Shown here: one piece after another, positions 42,514 to 54,511 of the stretch
Layout: each line of letters opens with the position of its first letter
Numbering within the stretch: position 1 is the stretch's first letter
Origin: Strigamia acuminata
Lineage: Eukaryota; Arthropoda; Chilopoda; Geophilomorpha; Linotaeniidae
Reading direction: 5' to 3'
Assembly (NCBI GenBank): GCA_949358305.1
Contig: OX442315.1
Span: forward strand, 14,906,427-14,970,426
Length of the DNA: 64,000 bases
Position numbers and translations under genes: made by a program
Notes under the pieces: generated by a model
What the model was told of the DNA's origin: nothing
The model's input: only the letters and a program-made list of their open reading frames with translations
The model's database searches: none

Positions 42514-42977
42514 GGTGTTGATGTGTTAAAGAAATAACTAAGTAATTAATAATTTGTGTAAAGAGTTAAAGGAAAAGAGTTCAAGCCTGGACAATGTTCA
42601 AATTAATATTGTTTATTTTAAGATTGAATTGTTATTATTTATTTCTTTACATGGAAATGTATTGTTGTTATGATGTTATTATTTGAAAAAAGATTGTATG
42701 TGAAGATAAACTTTAAAAAGAAAAGAGTGATGTAGTGTCTTTGAGACACGAGATAATTGCCACCAGGTGGCAGCATGATTAAAGGCTAAATGCCGAGTGC
42801 GTATGCACTCACTCATTCTTAACACTACAACCGATGCGTCTGTGTCATTGATTCCGAACACTACACCTACAAAGTTAGGTGTTTGTCTGTAGACTATCGC
42901 AAATGTAATGTTGTGCTAACTTCAGCCTGGTCCACAACGCACCAAACCGATACCTGTTAAATAAATAATCCCATATA

Positions 42978-43734
42978 CAGGGTGAATCAAAAGTCTGGAT
43001 CCCTACTAAATATTTCTGAAAGTGGTAACAATGCATCTAATTCAATGATGGCAAAGTATTAAAGTTGGGTGGGGCAATCTTTTGGTGACCCGAAATTTGA
43101 CCTTGGGATGTTCCTTCAAGGTCATTTGAAAATTATCTCGAAAACCGTTAGAGATAGACAAAAATTTCCAATTGTAAACTTGTAGACCATCATTTGTTTA
43201 GTCTAAAAATGACTAATTCTCAAATCTTTTGTACTAAAAGATTTTAAGAAAATCGCAATTGAAAAAGTAGACACAAGTCCAAGAATAACATGGCCAAAAT
43301 TTGGAAAAGTGCCAAAAATGTGCTGATTAGATGTAAAATGACCCAAAAAATCGATTCCCCTGGTTGGAATTTGCATATCTGGCACCGTTGCAGAGATATG
43401 GGTAGAAAACTAAATATTTTTATGACTTTTTCTTTTCAAAACTACTTTTTCAATTGCGATTTTCTTAAAATCTTTTAGTACAAAAGATTTGAGAATTAGT
43501 CATTTTTGGACTAAACAAATGATGATCTACAAGTTTACAATTGGAAATTTCTGTCTATCTCTAATGGTTTCCAAGATAATTTTCAAATGACCTTGAAGGA
43601 ACATCTCAAGGTCAAATTTCGGGTCACCAAAAGATTGCCCCACCCAACTTTAATACTTTGCCATCATTGAATTAGATGCATTGTTACCACTTTCAGAAAT
43701 ATTTAGTAGGGATCCAGACTTTTGGTTCACCCTG
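42978..43734. mobile_element. foldback element 2 (CAGGGTGAATC ends)
   Basis: 757 bases; arms of over 300 bases start CAGGGTGAATCAAAAGTCTG and return at the right end GGTTCACCCTG. TATA on both sides suggests TA or TATA duplication. No transposase. Similar in design, not in internal sequence, to elements 1 and 3. Confidence 0.85.
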
Positions 43735-43776
43735 TATAAGTAAGGAGACAGAAGAATCCCCATCACCTTTTGTACA

Positions 43777-44036
43777 CAGGGCCGTCTTAACACTTTTCGG
43801 CGTCCTGGGCTTAAAAAAAATCAGGCGCCCTTGTCCCAATAAAAAAAATTATTTTTACCGGCACCCCCTGATCTGTGGCGCCCGTGTGTTATACACACCA
43901 TCAACAATGCATAGGAACGGGCCTACAAGTTCAGCTTGTATTTGAACACTCATGAAGACTCTTTGTAGGAGGCGCCCCTCTCTGCCCGGCGCCCCTGGGC
44001 TGCAGCCCAGTTAGCCCAATGGTAAAGATGAACCTG
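43777..44036. mobile_element. non-autonomous hAT element related to 24111-25611
   Basis: 260 bases with a perfect 8-bp duplication TTTGTACA (43769-43776, 44037-44044). Its ends CAGGGCCGTCTTAAC and AGTTAGCCCAATGGTAAAG match the larger hAT element, so it is probably a deletion derivative mobilised by the same transposase. Confidence 0.92.
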
Positions 44037-44507
44037 TTTGTACACATTCCATGGGGTGGGAAAGGATATTTAGATGATGAACTGTGAGTGTTTGGACGGA
44101 CGCCGCGTGGTCAGGAGAGGGCCACGGGACGGTGGACACAACACACACGATGAAAACAACCTCCGAAATACAACAAAGACACAGTTTTAGTTATTGAATA
44201 GCTTTATTGTTGTCTAGGGGCATGAATGCTGTCTCAGGTGTATTTCCCAATGCGATGAATGCATTGCAGCCATTCCTATCAAGCCCGCGCAGCACGGCGG
44301 CCATTGGCCGCATCACATGCTTGGTTGGAATAGCATGTTCGGTTGCGATCAGCCTGCGGGGGCAGCTGGTCACAGAACTATTCAAATTTATAAACACTTG
44401 CAGTTTAGATAATTACCTGTTTCTGTTCACGAGTGCAATGAACAGAAACAGGTGATAATCTTAAGTGCAAGAATTTTTAAGTTTAGTAGTAAAGTAGTAA
44501 AGGGGCC

Positions 44508-45432
44508 GTCCATAAATTACGTAACGCTAATTTTTCAATTTTTAGATCCCCTCTCCCCCCCCTGTAACAAGGTCGTAACAAATCCACAAATCCGCCCTAG
44601 AATATTACGTAACAAAACTTACCACTCCCCCCCCCAAAAAAAATATTTTTGATTTGTAAGCATGTATGTTATTTAACTGTTAGCGTCTTTTAATCTGTAA
44701 CTCCGTCCTTGACGAGAGAGGGCGCTTTTTGGCGATTGTTGACACAGTTCACTCTGTTCGCACAAAGCGTGCAAGAGAGTTTTGTAAAAGAACGACGAGT
44801 AAAAAACCTTTTTCATTGATTTTACCAACGACTCCGTGTTTAAGTACGACAGCAAGAAGCCGGCGAGACCTTTTTGCTTTACAGATTCATGCTTTATAAC
44901 ACAAAATTTTACAAAATTTAAAATTTTTTACAAAAATTTAAAAATTTTTATAAAAATTTAAAATTTTTACAAAAATTTAAATTTTTTTACAAACATTTAA
45001 ATTTTCTTACAAAAATTTAAAATTTTTTACAAAAATTTAAAATTTTTTACAAAAATTTAAAATTTTTTACAAAAATTTAAAATTTTTTACAAAAATTTAA
45101 AATTTTTTACAAATATTTTCAAAAAATGTAAAAAATGTAAAAAAAAATTTCTAAAATGTAAACAAAAATTTCTAAAATGTAAACAAAATTTTTAAAAATT
45201 TAAGATGAATGACAAAAATTTCTAAAATGTAAACAAAATTTTTAAAAATTTAAGATGAATGACAAAAATTTAAAATTCACAATAATAATAAATTGAAACA
45301 ATAAAAGTAAAATTTTCACTTTTTGTTACGTAACATTATTAAGAACTCCCCCCCTCCCGTCGTAACAACTCGTTACAACATTTGAAACCCCCTCCCCCCC
45401 CTCCAGGCGTTACGTAATTTATGGACGGCCCC
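44508..45432. mobile_element. GGGGCCGTCCATAAATTACG MITE with internal minisatellite
   Basis: Inverted ends GGGGCCGTCCATAAATTACG at 44505 and its complement at 45432, each followed by C-rich runs and CGTAACAA motifs. Between 44905 and 45120 is a 20-bp tandem array near ACAAAAATTTAAAATTTTTT, then a second array AAAATGTAAACAAAAATTTC. Target duplication is unclear (AAA). Confidence 0.75.
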
Positions 45433-45674
45433 AAAGTAGAATCATAATAGTGCGGCTCTTTCGAAGTCAAGATGCGGCTCTCCGTCGCTAAAACGTCGCT
45501 AAAGTGAAGTACATTCATATAACTGGAGGACTTTAGCAACGCCCGTTTTAGCGACACTGTTTTTAAGCCAAATTAAACCTAACTAACCTCACCTAAACTA
45601 ACCTCACCTAGCTGAATCTAAGCAGCTGAAAAACGGCGTTGCTAAAACGGGCGTCGCTAAAGTAAAGGAATATA

Positions 45675-46834
45675 CCGGGTGGCCCACATAAAAGCGGCCC
45701 AACAATACACAAGAAGGGTTACGAAGGGTGACTCAAAAAAATGTATTTACGCACAAAATTAAATATACATTAATCATTAGCTGAGGGCAGTGTTGTTTGA
45801 TTAATGTTTCTAGTGCAGTTTTTTCCGCTCTTTCGTTTGGTGTTTAGTTTTTGACGATCCGAGCATTGGTTCCCGAGATATTTGCAATTGTAATCAATTA
45901 TTGTCCGAATTCACCAAGTTTGATTGCACTAGTCATTCCTGAATTTTGTGGTACTTTTTGAATCTCCTCAATGGTACTTTTGTGGATTTCTTCAGATTTA
46001 ACAGTACGAGATTTTGCTTGATTTTGTGAAATTTTCTGAGATGTGCTTGATTTTGTGAGATTTTGCTACATTTTTTAAGATTTTGCTAAAGTAAAGTCGT
46101 AATGGTACCAAAACAGGTAAAAGTTACCAGTCCCAAATTGCGGTATTTTTTTGAAAAGTACTGTGTACCTGTACCACTAAAGGTACACTTTTGAAAGGTA
46201 CACTTTTGTCCCTTTTTCATCTATTTTTTAAGGTTTAATTTACACTTTTATGCCTTAAAATGCATTTTTGTTTGTTTTAAATCAATGTTTGACAACAAAA
46301 AATTCATTTCATCTAATATCAATTTTTGATCAATTTTCCATCTAAAAATGATGTTTTCTGTATGAAATCACATTCAACATAAAAACACCAAAACTTCACA
46401 CTTTTTGAATCAAACCGCGACCTTAGCAAACTTTAGGACTTTTGCGTCTTAAGCTTGTTACACAGTCAAGGTCACGTTTGTTTGCGAGTGATGCAGTTTT
46501 CTCTGAAACAAAGTGACATTTCTTTGAATTCCATCGTTCTGTATCTGCCATTTTAGTTTTCAAGGGTACTGCTAAAGAAATCCACCAAATTACCACAAAA
46601 TCTAAAATTCAAGCTAACTAGTGCCATCAAACTTGGAAAATTCGGACAAAAATTGAGGAAAAATGCAAATATCTAGAGAACCAATGCTCGGATCGTCAAA
46701 AACTAAACGCCAAACGAAAGAGCGGAATAAACTGCACTAGAAACATCAATTAAACAACACTGCCCTCAGCTGGGGAATAACCCTTCGTAACCCTTTTTGT
46801 GTATGGTCGGGCCGCTTTTATGTGGGCCACCCGG
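45675..46834. mobile_element. foldback element 3 (CCGGGTGGCCC ends)
   Basis: 1,160 bases, TATA on both sides. The ends CCGGGTGGCCCACATAAAAG are inverted at 46815-46834, and the arms continue through GGGTTACGAAGGG and AGAGCGGAA.. for over 250 bases. No ORF of note. Confidence 0.85.
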
Positions 46835-47426
46835 TATACGTTAGTGGCTCTTTAAAAACTGGGAAAGTATTTAAATTTTGCCGACCCCTGTAATAGTGGG
46901 CTTGAGGTTTTTTCGGGGCCCCTTTATTAAAGTTTTTAATAGCAGTATGTAAAGTAAATTAAAACTTACCCTGATGTGGTTCAGATGAACGTTTTTTTGA
47001 AAATGATTCTGATTTTCAAACGTGTTATTCTTTGTACTAACGAGTCTCAACGCTGCAGCAATACAATTCAACAGGTGGAACCTCTAATGAATATATTGTT
47101 TATAATTAGGTTATAATGACTCTTTAAATAAGGGTAATTTTTCCAAATTGAGTGTACACAATCATTAATCCATTTTATTAATTTATAATGCACAACTATC
47201 TATAAAAATAGTTATAATATTAATATTAATAATAATATTAATAATCTTAACTCTAAAGCAGAGTCTCCTGTTTGTCTGAAACAGTAATAACTGTCCAACG
47301 CTTAGCTCAATTATCATGAAATTTGGACTCCTTATTCTGAGTGGGATTTTTACATTTTCTTTTACTATTATGGTAGAATCTTGCCATTAAATCTGCTGAG
47401 AAAAATACCTGTATGTTGCTGAAATA
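46835..47426. other. unassigned AT-rich spacer
   Basis: No gene, repeat array or transposon ends recognised. Confidence 0.4.
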
Positions 47427-47865
47427 CCGTACTGCCTTGAATAAGGACCGGGTGTAATTAAGCGCCGGCTCTTGATTAAGCACCGGCCAACCGCCAGCCG
47501 AAAAACCAATAAGCGCCGGCCCCGAATAAACGCCGGGCATATTTAAACGCCGGGTTAACTGGAAAATGTGTTAAAAACGTATGCATAACGTTTTTTATGT
47601 ACCGTATACGTGAATACATTAATGCATTAATACATTAATGCAGGTGCCTTCTCAGTTTGTGATGGTTTGCTCGATAAATGGAACTAGTAGATTTAATTAA
47701 AAGTAATAATAATAAATAAAAATAAAAATTCGTTCAACATAATTTATTTGCAACTTTTTTTTGGATAGAGGCCTGGCTTGAATAATCGCCTGGTTTTGAA
47801 TAAGCGCCTGGCGGGCGAGTCAAAAAAAAAAAATAAACGCCCGGCCCTTATTCAAGGCAGTACGG
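47427..47865. mobile_element. CCGTACTGCCTTGAATAAGG MITE
   Basis: 439 bases with perfect 20-bp inverted ends (CCGTACTGCCTTGAATAAGG) flanked by TA at 47425-47426 and 47866-47867. The body has AATAAGCGCCGG-type motifs, like the MITE at 26977. Confidence 0.88.
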
Positions 47866-47977
47866 TAAACAAGATAAAAAACTATAACAAAATTCATGTT
47901 TCTTTATTTCTTTTCTATTACTGCAGGGGGTTTAAACTTAGGTTTAAATATCTGAGTTAAAATACTGTAATGCGTAG

Positions 47978-49437
47978 TTCTCTTTGACTCCGCGTGAGTC
48001 AGCCATCATTGCGTCATATATCCGGTGCCGTCATACGATAGCGCTGCTCGGATGTCACCTCGAACACCTAAGGTTGGTTGGTTTCTTCATCCGAAACATA
48101 AAAAAACAAAAAATTTAAAAACTCATTTATTTATTTATTTATCAATTCAATTTATATTGGCTCATTTCTTATTCGTGATACAGACGAACGACGTGTTGTA
48201 ATTTCCGGTCACCGTGTTCTGCTAAGGTAAAAAAACTTCGAAGGAGCTCATTTGCGACTAAATTGTAATTGATTTTACGTTTCTAATTTCAGGGCGAAGA
48301 AATGTTACACGAAATCAAATCCGAATCATTCAGTGTCGAGTTGTCCCGGCAACAGATCAAACAAATTGTAAGAGAATTTCGCGATGTCGCGCACTCTTTG
48401 TTTAATCAGCGAGCAACAGAAAGTAAATATTTCAATATATTTTTCCATACATTTTATTTGCACCATATTTGTCCTTTCTCTCTTTTTTTTTAAATTTTAG
48501 TTGCTAATTCGCCGGTTATTAACACACTCACAAATCTGATTGACGACGCCATTGACAACATCAAAAACATTTTTCAAGAATTATTAATTCGAATCGGTAA
48601 TTTCATTTTACCACAAACGGGAAATAATGGCTTTTCAATTTCTTATTTTTTTGTGACATGAAAAAAGGCGAAACTTTGACCGAAAACGGGAAAAATTACG
48701 AAACATTGCCTGAAAATGAAAAAAATGACGAAACATTGCCCGAAAACGAAGAAAATGACGAAACATTGCCGGAAAACGAAGAAAATGACGAAACAATGCC
48801 TGAATTCGAAGAAAATAACGAAACGTTGTCCGAAACTGGAGAAAATGACGACAATTTGACCAAAAACGAGGAAAATGACGGCACTTTGGCCGAAAACTGG
48901 ATTAACGAAAAACCGATGAACGTGAAAACGATGAACGAGGACCCCTTGAACGCAAACACGAAAAGCGTTATAAAATATTCACGTCAACACGTGAACGAAT
49001 GCGTCACTTTTATTTGGAAAATTGAGGATTTTTCGCGTATTAAACGCGAGGCTAAACGTGACCAAAAATTCGTCCTGTTTAGCAAGCCTTTTTTCAGTGA
49101 GGGTTATCACACATGTTTGATAATCGGTCCCAACGGCGTAGGGGCCGCCAAGGAGAAGTATTTGTCGGCCTACTTCCAGGTCATGGAGGGTCCCAAGGAT
49201 GGGAATCTGAAATGGCCATGTAAATTTAATTTAAATTTAACTTTGGTTGACCAACTTAATAATAAAAATCATTATTATTATTCGTTGCCGGCTAAGAGAA
49301 GCGTGATTTACAAGCCGGCTATTCCGGGAAGTACGTTTTGTCGTGGGGAACGATATTTCTTTCCGTTCAATAGGATGACCGAAGAATATTTATTCAATGA
49401 TTGTATCATTTTAAGAATGGATGTTGTTTTTGTTTGA
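47978..49437 (+). CDS. TRAF-family adaptor gene, 3' exons (zinc finger, linker, MATH domain)
   Basis: Exons 47978-48072, 48184-48226, 48293-48422, 48501-48596 and 48668-49437 join in one frame to 377 residues with consistent GT-AG phases. The first two end a TRAF-type zinc finger (RCRHTIALLGCHLEHL, then CCNFRSPC). Exons 3-4 are helical and may form the trimerising coiled coil. Exon 5 opens with ten or so acidic repeats near ENDETLPENE. It ends with a full TRAF-C/MATH domain: FIWKIEDFS, SKPFFSEGYHTCLIIGPNG, YFQVMEGPKDGNLKWP, LVDQL and YLFNDCIILRM. TRAFs bind receptor tails through MATH and signal by ubiquitination through an N-terminal RING. No RING exon was found upstream, so the gene is incomplete in this view or starts before the transposon-rich region. 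Confidence 0.82.
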
Positions 49438-50209
49438 AAAATCGTATTTATTTATTTATTTGATGTATGTTTTCAGATCGTTTTAAGGATTAAACGATGT
49501 AAAATGTGATTATTAGATCATTAAATTACTTTGGTTATTTTTCATCTCATACATTAATTATAATTACACAGAAAACATGAAGAATTTTTTATTTTTGTTT
49601 CGGTAATGACGCTCGACGGGTTTCATTAGTTTACCACGAGGTGGCCTCGCTTGTCATTGTGCCGAGTTTCGGACGTGAGTTTGGTTGAAATTTGGAATTT
49701 TTCATCCGAAATTTAATTTCTTTTTACATTTTTGTTTGTAGTTGTTTATGGCTTGTCCACGATGTAATAAAATTGTGTTGCGGCCACTCGTTTTGCAACT
49801 CCTGCGTGTGTGTGGAGAAGGGGAAAGCTATTTGCCCACTGGAAAAATTTCGAGTGCGTGTGGAAGAGGAAGTAAGTGAAGGAAAAAAGAGATTAAATTC
49901 ATTATTTTATTTGTTTATGTAATTATTTACAGTTCAAAGAAGAAGACAACATGGACGTTGATGTCATTGATGTCAGAGTCACCGACGAGGAGATGATGGA
50001 GGTTTTAAATGGTTTTCAGGGTATATATATTTATTAATTCATTAATTATCTTAAAGCTTCAAATTACGGCTCGGTTCGTTAGGAGCCAGGTCCGTTTAAC
50101 CGCCTGGTTGTCACCGGTAATATATGCAATAAGCGCCAGGTCCAAATAAGCGTCGAGAGAAAGAAAATCACCATGTTTTCCAAAACATTGGTGATTTTTG
50201 TATAGATAA

Positions 50210-50334
50210 CACTAGCTGCATTCAAAAACTAAAATATTTTGTGTTTTACTTCAATTTTAAACCAAAAATGAATGTTAAAACTTAAAATACACCTAAACTA
50301 AAATTGTTATTTTAATTTTTGAATGCAGCTAGTG
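50210..50334. mobile_element. small foldback insertion CACTAGCTGCATTC
   Basis: About 120 bases with inverted ends CACTAGCTGCATTCAAAAA, present here but absent from the duplicate at 25745. The clean difference defines the insertion, though a target duplication is not obvious. Confidence 0.8.
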
Positions 50335-50659
50335 ATTCATTGAAAAAAATCATCGTATTTTTAGAAAAAAATTATCATATTTTTAGAAAAAAATCGGTGA
50401 ATTTTGGAAAATCTGCCAGGCCCGAATAAGCGCCAGGGTTCAAATAGGCGCCGAGGGACTGGTCGGAAAAATAAATAGCCGCCTGGTCGCAATTTGAAGC
50501 TTTCCGGTAATTAAATTAACTCTTCCTGCTCCAAACTAGGGTCAACTTTGACCTCTAAAATTGTTTTTTTTATTTATCGAAAACTAACGGGATTTTCTTT
50601 CTGAAATTTATGTATTTTCTTTAAACATTATAACTAACAAGAAAAAAGATAATACATTT

Positions 50660-51692
50660 TGTCACGTCGTAGTCGACTTTTTAACAATGGTTTCGAATTT
50701 CCAGGGATTGTAATAACCAGAAAATTTAGGTTCGCAGGCGCTGCAACTCTTAAAACTTTGCCGGGGGTGGTAGCTAGGTTAAGACAGCGTCTATTCGTGA
50801 AATCTGTATTTTATGGGTGCAGGATTCAATTCGGGCGCCGTACAAAATGGCGAACGTTGATACTTCGAATTTAAGACCAAAATATCGCTCTTCACTAGGG
50901 AAAATGTCGTCATATGCTAGGCGTACTTACGAAGAGTATATTTCTTCTCCTGGACACGCGCAAACGTTGGGTGAACGCGCAAACAGGTACCAAACCGCAG
51001 ACAACGTCGTCGAACCGTCGATAATGAAATGAATACGCAATTGAGACGAGTATGAGTTCAAAATGTCTAGGCTGAGGAGGAAGTCACAGTCGTGGCATAA
51101 AATGTATTGACGAATTAAGACCGTCGAATACGCCGTTTTTCCAGTAATTCGTACGCAAATAATGGGCAAATAATAAATGTTGTGGTTAGATAGCCAACCA
51201 TGAGAATTCGGGCTGCAATATGACCGTATGCGTTGAGACGCAACATAAATCGCACTTGGAAATCTTCCTAGTTAAGACAGGAGATGTTGACTAGTCGAAG
51301 GCGAAAATTATTCTCTCTGTCAAAAATGTCTTGACAGAACAAGTCACCTCTGATCACATGTCAAAGGCCAAGTCAATTCCCAATGGGGACTGGGCAGAAA
51401 ACAGGCGATCAGGGGTGAAATATGCAAATTTAGAGCGCGATTACATCAACTTATTGCAGAATTCTCATGAATTGTCTGGATGGGGTGATTAAAACCAGGC
51501 CAAATTAAAGATAATTATCAAAAATAAGGAAAATAATATAAAGCAAAATAATAAATTTAGAACTGGGAAAAATGAAATAATTTAGGGAAACTAGAACAAT
51601 TTCTCAATAAAATTGGGGAAGATTTAAAGGAAAGGCGCAAAATGCGCTTAAAATTTTGAAAATTATTACTGTCTAAAGTCAGGACCGTGACA
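50660..51692 (-). mobile_element. solo LTR of the 13 kb Gypsy element
   Basis: 1,033 bases matching the 1,039-base LTRs with scattered differences, so older than the full element. Flanked by ATTT on both sides (50656-50659, 51693-51696), a 4-bp duplication. The duplicate intron at 26070 is empty. It arose by recombination between two LTRs. Confidence 0.95.
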
Positions 51693-52105
51693 ATTTTAAA
51701 ATTTAATTTTTTTTTTGAATTTATCCATTGCTTCTTTCACTCTTTCGTACTCAAAGAATCGAATCATTTTCATACATTTTTGGAAAATTTTCTTTGGCTT
51801 TGGGTTTGGGTGAGTATGGGAGATTTTTTAGGTTGGTACAGCAAAAGTGTAAAATTAAGTTATCGTAGTTTTCAGAGAGAAGGGAATTATTATTTATTTT
51901 TTTTATTAATTTTTATTTTTTAAGTTACGTCGTCTGACATTGAACAAGTTGTTTAAGATTTCCCAAACAAAACAAATTGACTTTAACGAAGATCAGATAG
52001 ATGATAAAGTTGTCATCATTGATCAAGGTTTGTAAAATTACCGTATTATCCCGTTTTGGGGGCTTACTCAAAAATCGTGAGTCTGACCAAGGTGTCGGAT
52101 AACTC

Positions 52106-52340
52106 ATAAGTCATATTTGCGAGACAAATTCTACACACACATTGATATCATGGCTCCCAACTTGCCCTAGAAGTGATTATTTAATTAACAAAAAATAAGA
52201 AAACTATTTTTATATACTAGTCCAATATTTCCAAAAAGGGACCAGTTTTATATGAGGGTGTAATAAAAATAATTGATGATGATTAGGATATACTTATTTC
52301 TGTTTGAGAGGAATATTTAATGGAGTACATTTTTATTCAC
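52106..52340 (+). pseudogene. SLC17A9-like gene remnant 2
   Basis: The same fusion of an exon 7 piece to the stop codon and 3' UTR as at 26480-26700, in the duplicated block. Identical junction (CCCAACTTG/CCCTAGAAG) shows the deletion predates the block duplication. Confidence 0.9.
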
Positions 52341-52664
52341 ACAAACATTTGATACATAGTTTTTAGAATTATTATTATAACAACCGAAATCATGAATATT
52401 GGCATTAAATTTATATAAGAGCAAGAAATTGCTATAGCAAAGATGAAAAAGGAGTACTGTAGTGTAGACAATAATTGAATTAGTAAGTGGTTTAATTTTT
52501 AGGATGTCCCTTGTTAGAAACTATCAGTGTCAAATGGCGACACCTATTGACATAGCTGAAAGGAATTATAAAATGAATAAAAAAAATGCTTAAATAAAAT
52601 ATAATATATGATATGATATGATGTGGCGTGGTGTGGTATGATGATATGATATGATTTCTAAAAC

Positions 52665-53850
52665 ATTTGATTGGTGATATTTTTACTTACTTCCCTAAGC
52701 GCCGCTTGAACGCACATGAGGAAATCCTTGGGGTTTGTATGTTCCTATTTAAAAAATGATACGTAATTAGTATTTTGAAGAATGAATAATTGAAGAGAAT
52801 AAACCACGTACACCATGTAAAGTTGGTTAAGCCCTCACCACAGAAAAAAAAGGTATAAAATTAAAAACAAAATATAGTAGGAACAGATCTAACGTCTGGC
52901 CGCCTGACAGCAATGTTATTAAGCAGGACTGTTTCAACCAAGACACATTACTCGCTTGAATATTGGTGGTGTTAAAAGGTAAACATGCCAACGCTTTCAT
53001 TAACTCTAGTGTATGCATCATGTAACTATTCGGAGTTATATTGTAAAGTGGTTTATTCTCTCCGATTACTCATTTTTCATATTGTACAGGATAATGCAGA
53101 TAAAGATATAACTAAAATTGTTATGAAATTAGAGATTCAAACGAGATTCTTTTGTTGTTTTGTCATGCACTGAATATTCTCTAGCCTAGTCACCATCAGG
53201 TTGGCCAAAAAATGGGCTGCTCAAGTCTCAAGAAGACATGGTCAGTCCTCAGAGAAGGCAGCAGAAATTATTACAGGCAAAAAGCAATGTAGAATCTCAA
53301 TTTTTTTTCTTTCAGAGACAAGTGTTTAAAATTTCTGTTCACAGATTGCACCATTCTGTGAAAATTTTTCAAGACATATCCGCTTCATATCTCATTATGT
53401 TGTGTTACTGCTGTTATGGTGTTATTGAACTAACAAATGATGCCACAACATTACAATTAGTACTTTTACACCATTTCACACCTCTTATTTCTAGCATTGT
53501 AGATATTGTACTAGAATTTCGAATATTGAATCGGATGATTTCATAAAAATCTTATTAGTGATATTTTGTATGCTTGGTCCTGTAAAAAGTATTAATAAAA
53601 GTAAAAACTCTATACCAAACAATTCTGTACAACTGAGATTACAGCATCACTTTCCCCCTGAAAATAAGAGAGTTTATTTTGAAACACAAGGAGATACTTC
53701 TGAATAGTCTATAGGTATAAACAAGTATTCAACTTATGGTGACCCACTTTGTTTTCACTAAGGAAAATCGCAACTTTGAATAGTTCTCGGCATATGTCGA
53801 TCGGTTCCCCCCAATGCCAAGGATAAACATTTTGAAATAAAAAATAGAAA
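52665..53850. repeat. conserved noncoding block, copy 3
   Basis: Near copy of 27300-28510, continuing to about 54055 with homology to 21430-21650 (GGACCCCTAAATA, AACAAGCATCACCAC). No gene. Confidence 0.8.
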
Positions 53851-54055
53851 TCAGAAAAAATATTTGCAATTTAGTTTTCAAATAGGACCCCTAAATAGGG
53901 CGATTTAAAGGGCCACATAAACCATAAATCTGCATTTAGAGTCAACTCCTATCAATAAACAAACAATAAACAAGCATCACCACAGGGGGAACCAGATATT
54001 TATGTACGAAATGTAGGAGTCCTTTGATCTTTTTTCATTTGCAACAGTGTGAATT

Positions 54056-54506
54056 TCAAAGATCAAAGATACAAAAAACAAACAAAAAGCAATGAAATGG
54101 TGAAAACCAGAGTTTATATACTCTGGGAGGACAATAGAGATTAATGACAGCCAATTGGACATTAGAATCCATGAACTCCCAGGTCACTATAGGGATTTAG
54201 GGAGTCCGGACCTAGATGAGGACTTGGGTTTAAAAAGAATCCAATTTGCCACTTTATAACCATAAAGTGGAGTTTTGCACTTGTTTTGTTTAATATTGAT
54301 TCTTTTGAATCAATATTCATATAATAGCCATTTAATTGTAAATAAATAAAGTATATTTATTGAACAATATTCGATATAATTTACACATTTTACCGATTAA
54401 GAGTCGCCCTCGAATTGTGTCTCCCTCGAATAGCAACCACGGCTGAGACACCAAGAATACCGTATTTTTGAAAAAGTACACTGTCGTTTCCGTATTTAAC
54501 CTCACG
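54056..54506. other. unassigned, with fragments of a CCGTA/AAGAGTCGCC MITE
   Basis: No gene. From about 54390 the sequence TTACCGATTAAGAGTCGCCC resembles the MITE at 26977. The BEL element interrupts that MITE, whose other end (AATAAGAGCCGCGGCTC...AAAATACGG) is at 60493-60530. Confidence 0.55.
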
Positions 54507-54511
54507 AACCA

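Larger units (their letters stand above)
38124..42865 (+). mobile_element. 4.7 kb Gypsy LTR retrotransposon, young
   Basis: LTRs of 135 bases (38124-38258 and 42731-42865) that I see differing at one base, with a perfect 5-bp duplication CCTAC (38119-38123, 42866-42870). The duplicate locus at 63915 is the empty site. A PBS starting TGGCGAC lies one base inside the left LTR, and a purine tract AAAAAGAAAAGAGTG precedes the right one. Confidence 0.95.
49742..52600 (+). pseudogene. second copy of the RING gene, decayed
   Basis: Duplicate of 23652-27113. Exon 1 and surrounding bases are deleted (join at 49684). Exon 2 (49742-49871) and exon 3 (49933-50020) are preserved. Exon 4 (from 51925) has a TAA at 51954-51956 and a small insertion. 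The zinc-finger exon near 52503 has lost about 27 bases and its frame. Intron 3 contains a small foldback (50211-50330) and a solo LTR of the 13 kb element. Confidence 0.88.

Noticed and set aside
44191-44397. 68-aa minus-strand ORF in CpG-richer sequence
   Set aside because: No domain, no second exon and no conserved copy; possibly a decayed retrocopy but unsupported.
45590-45625. CCTAACTAACCTCACCTAA array as interstitial telomere repeats
   Set aside because: The unit is irregular and 10-11 bases, not the TTAGG or TTAGGG telomere unit.
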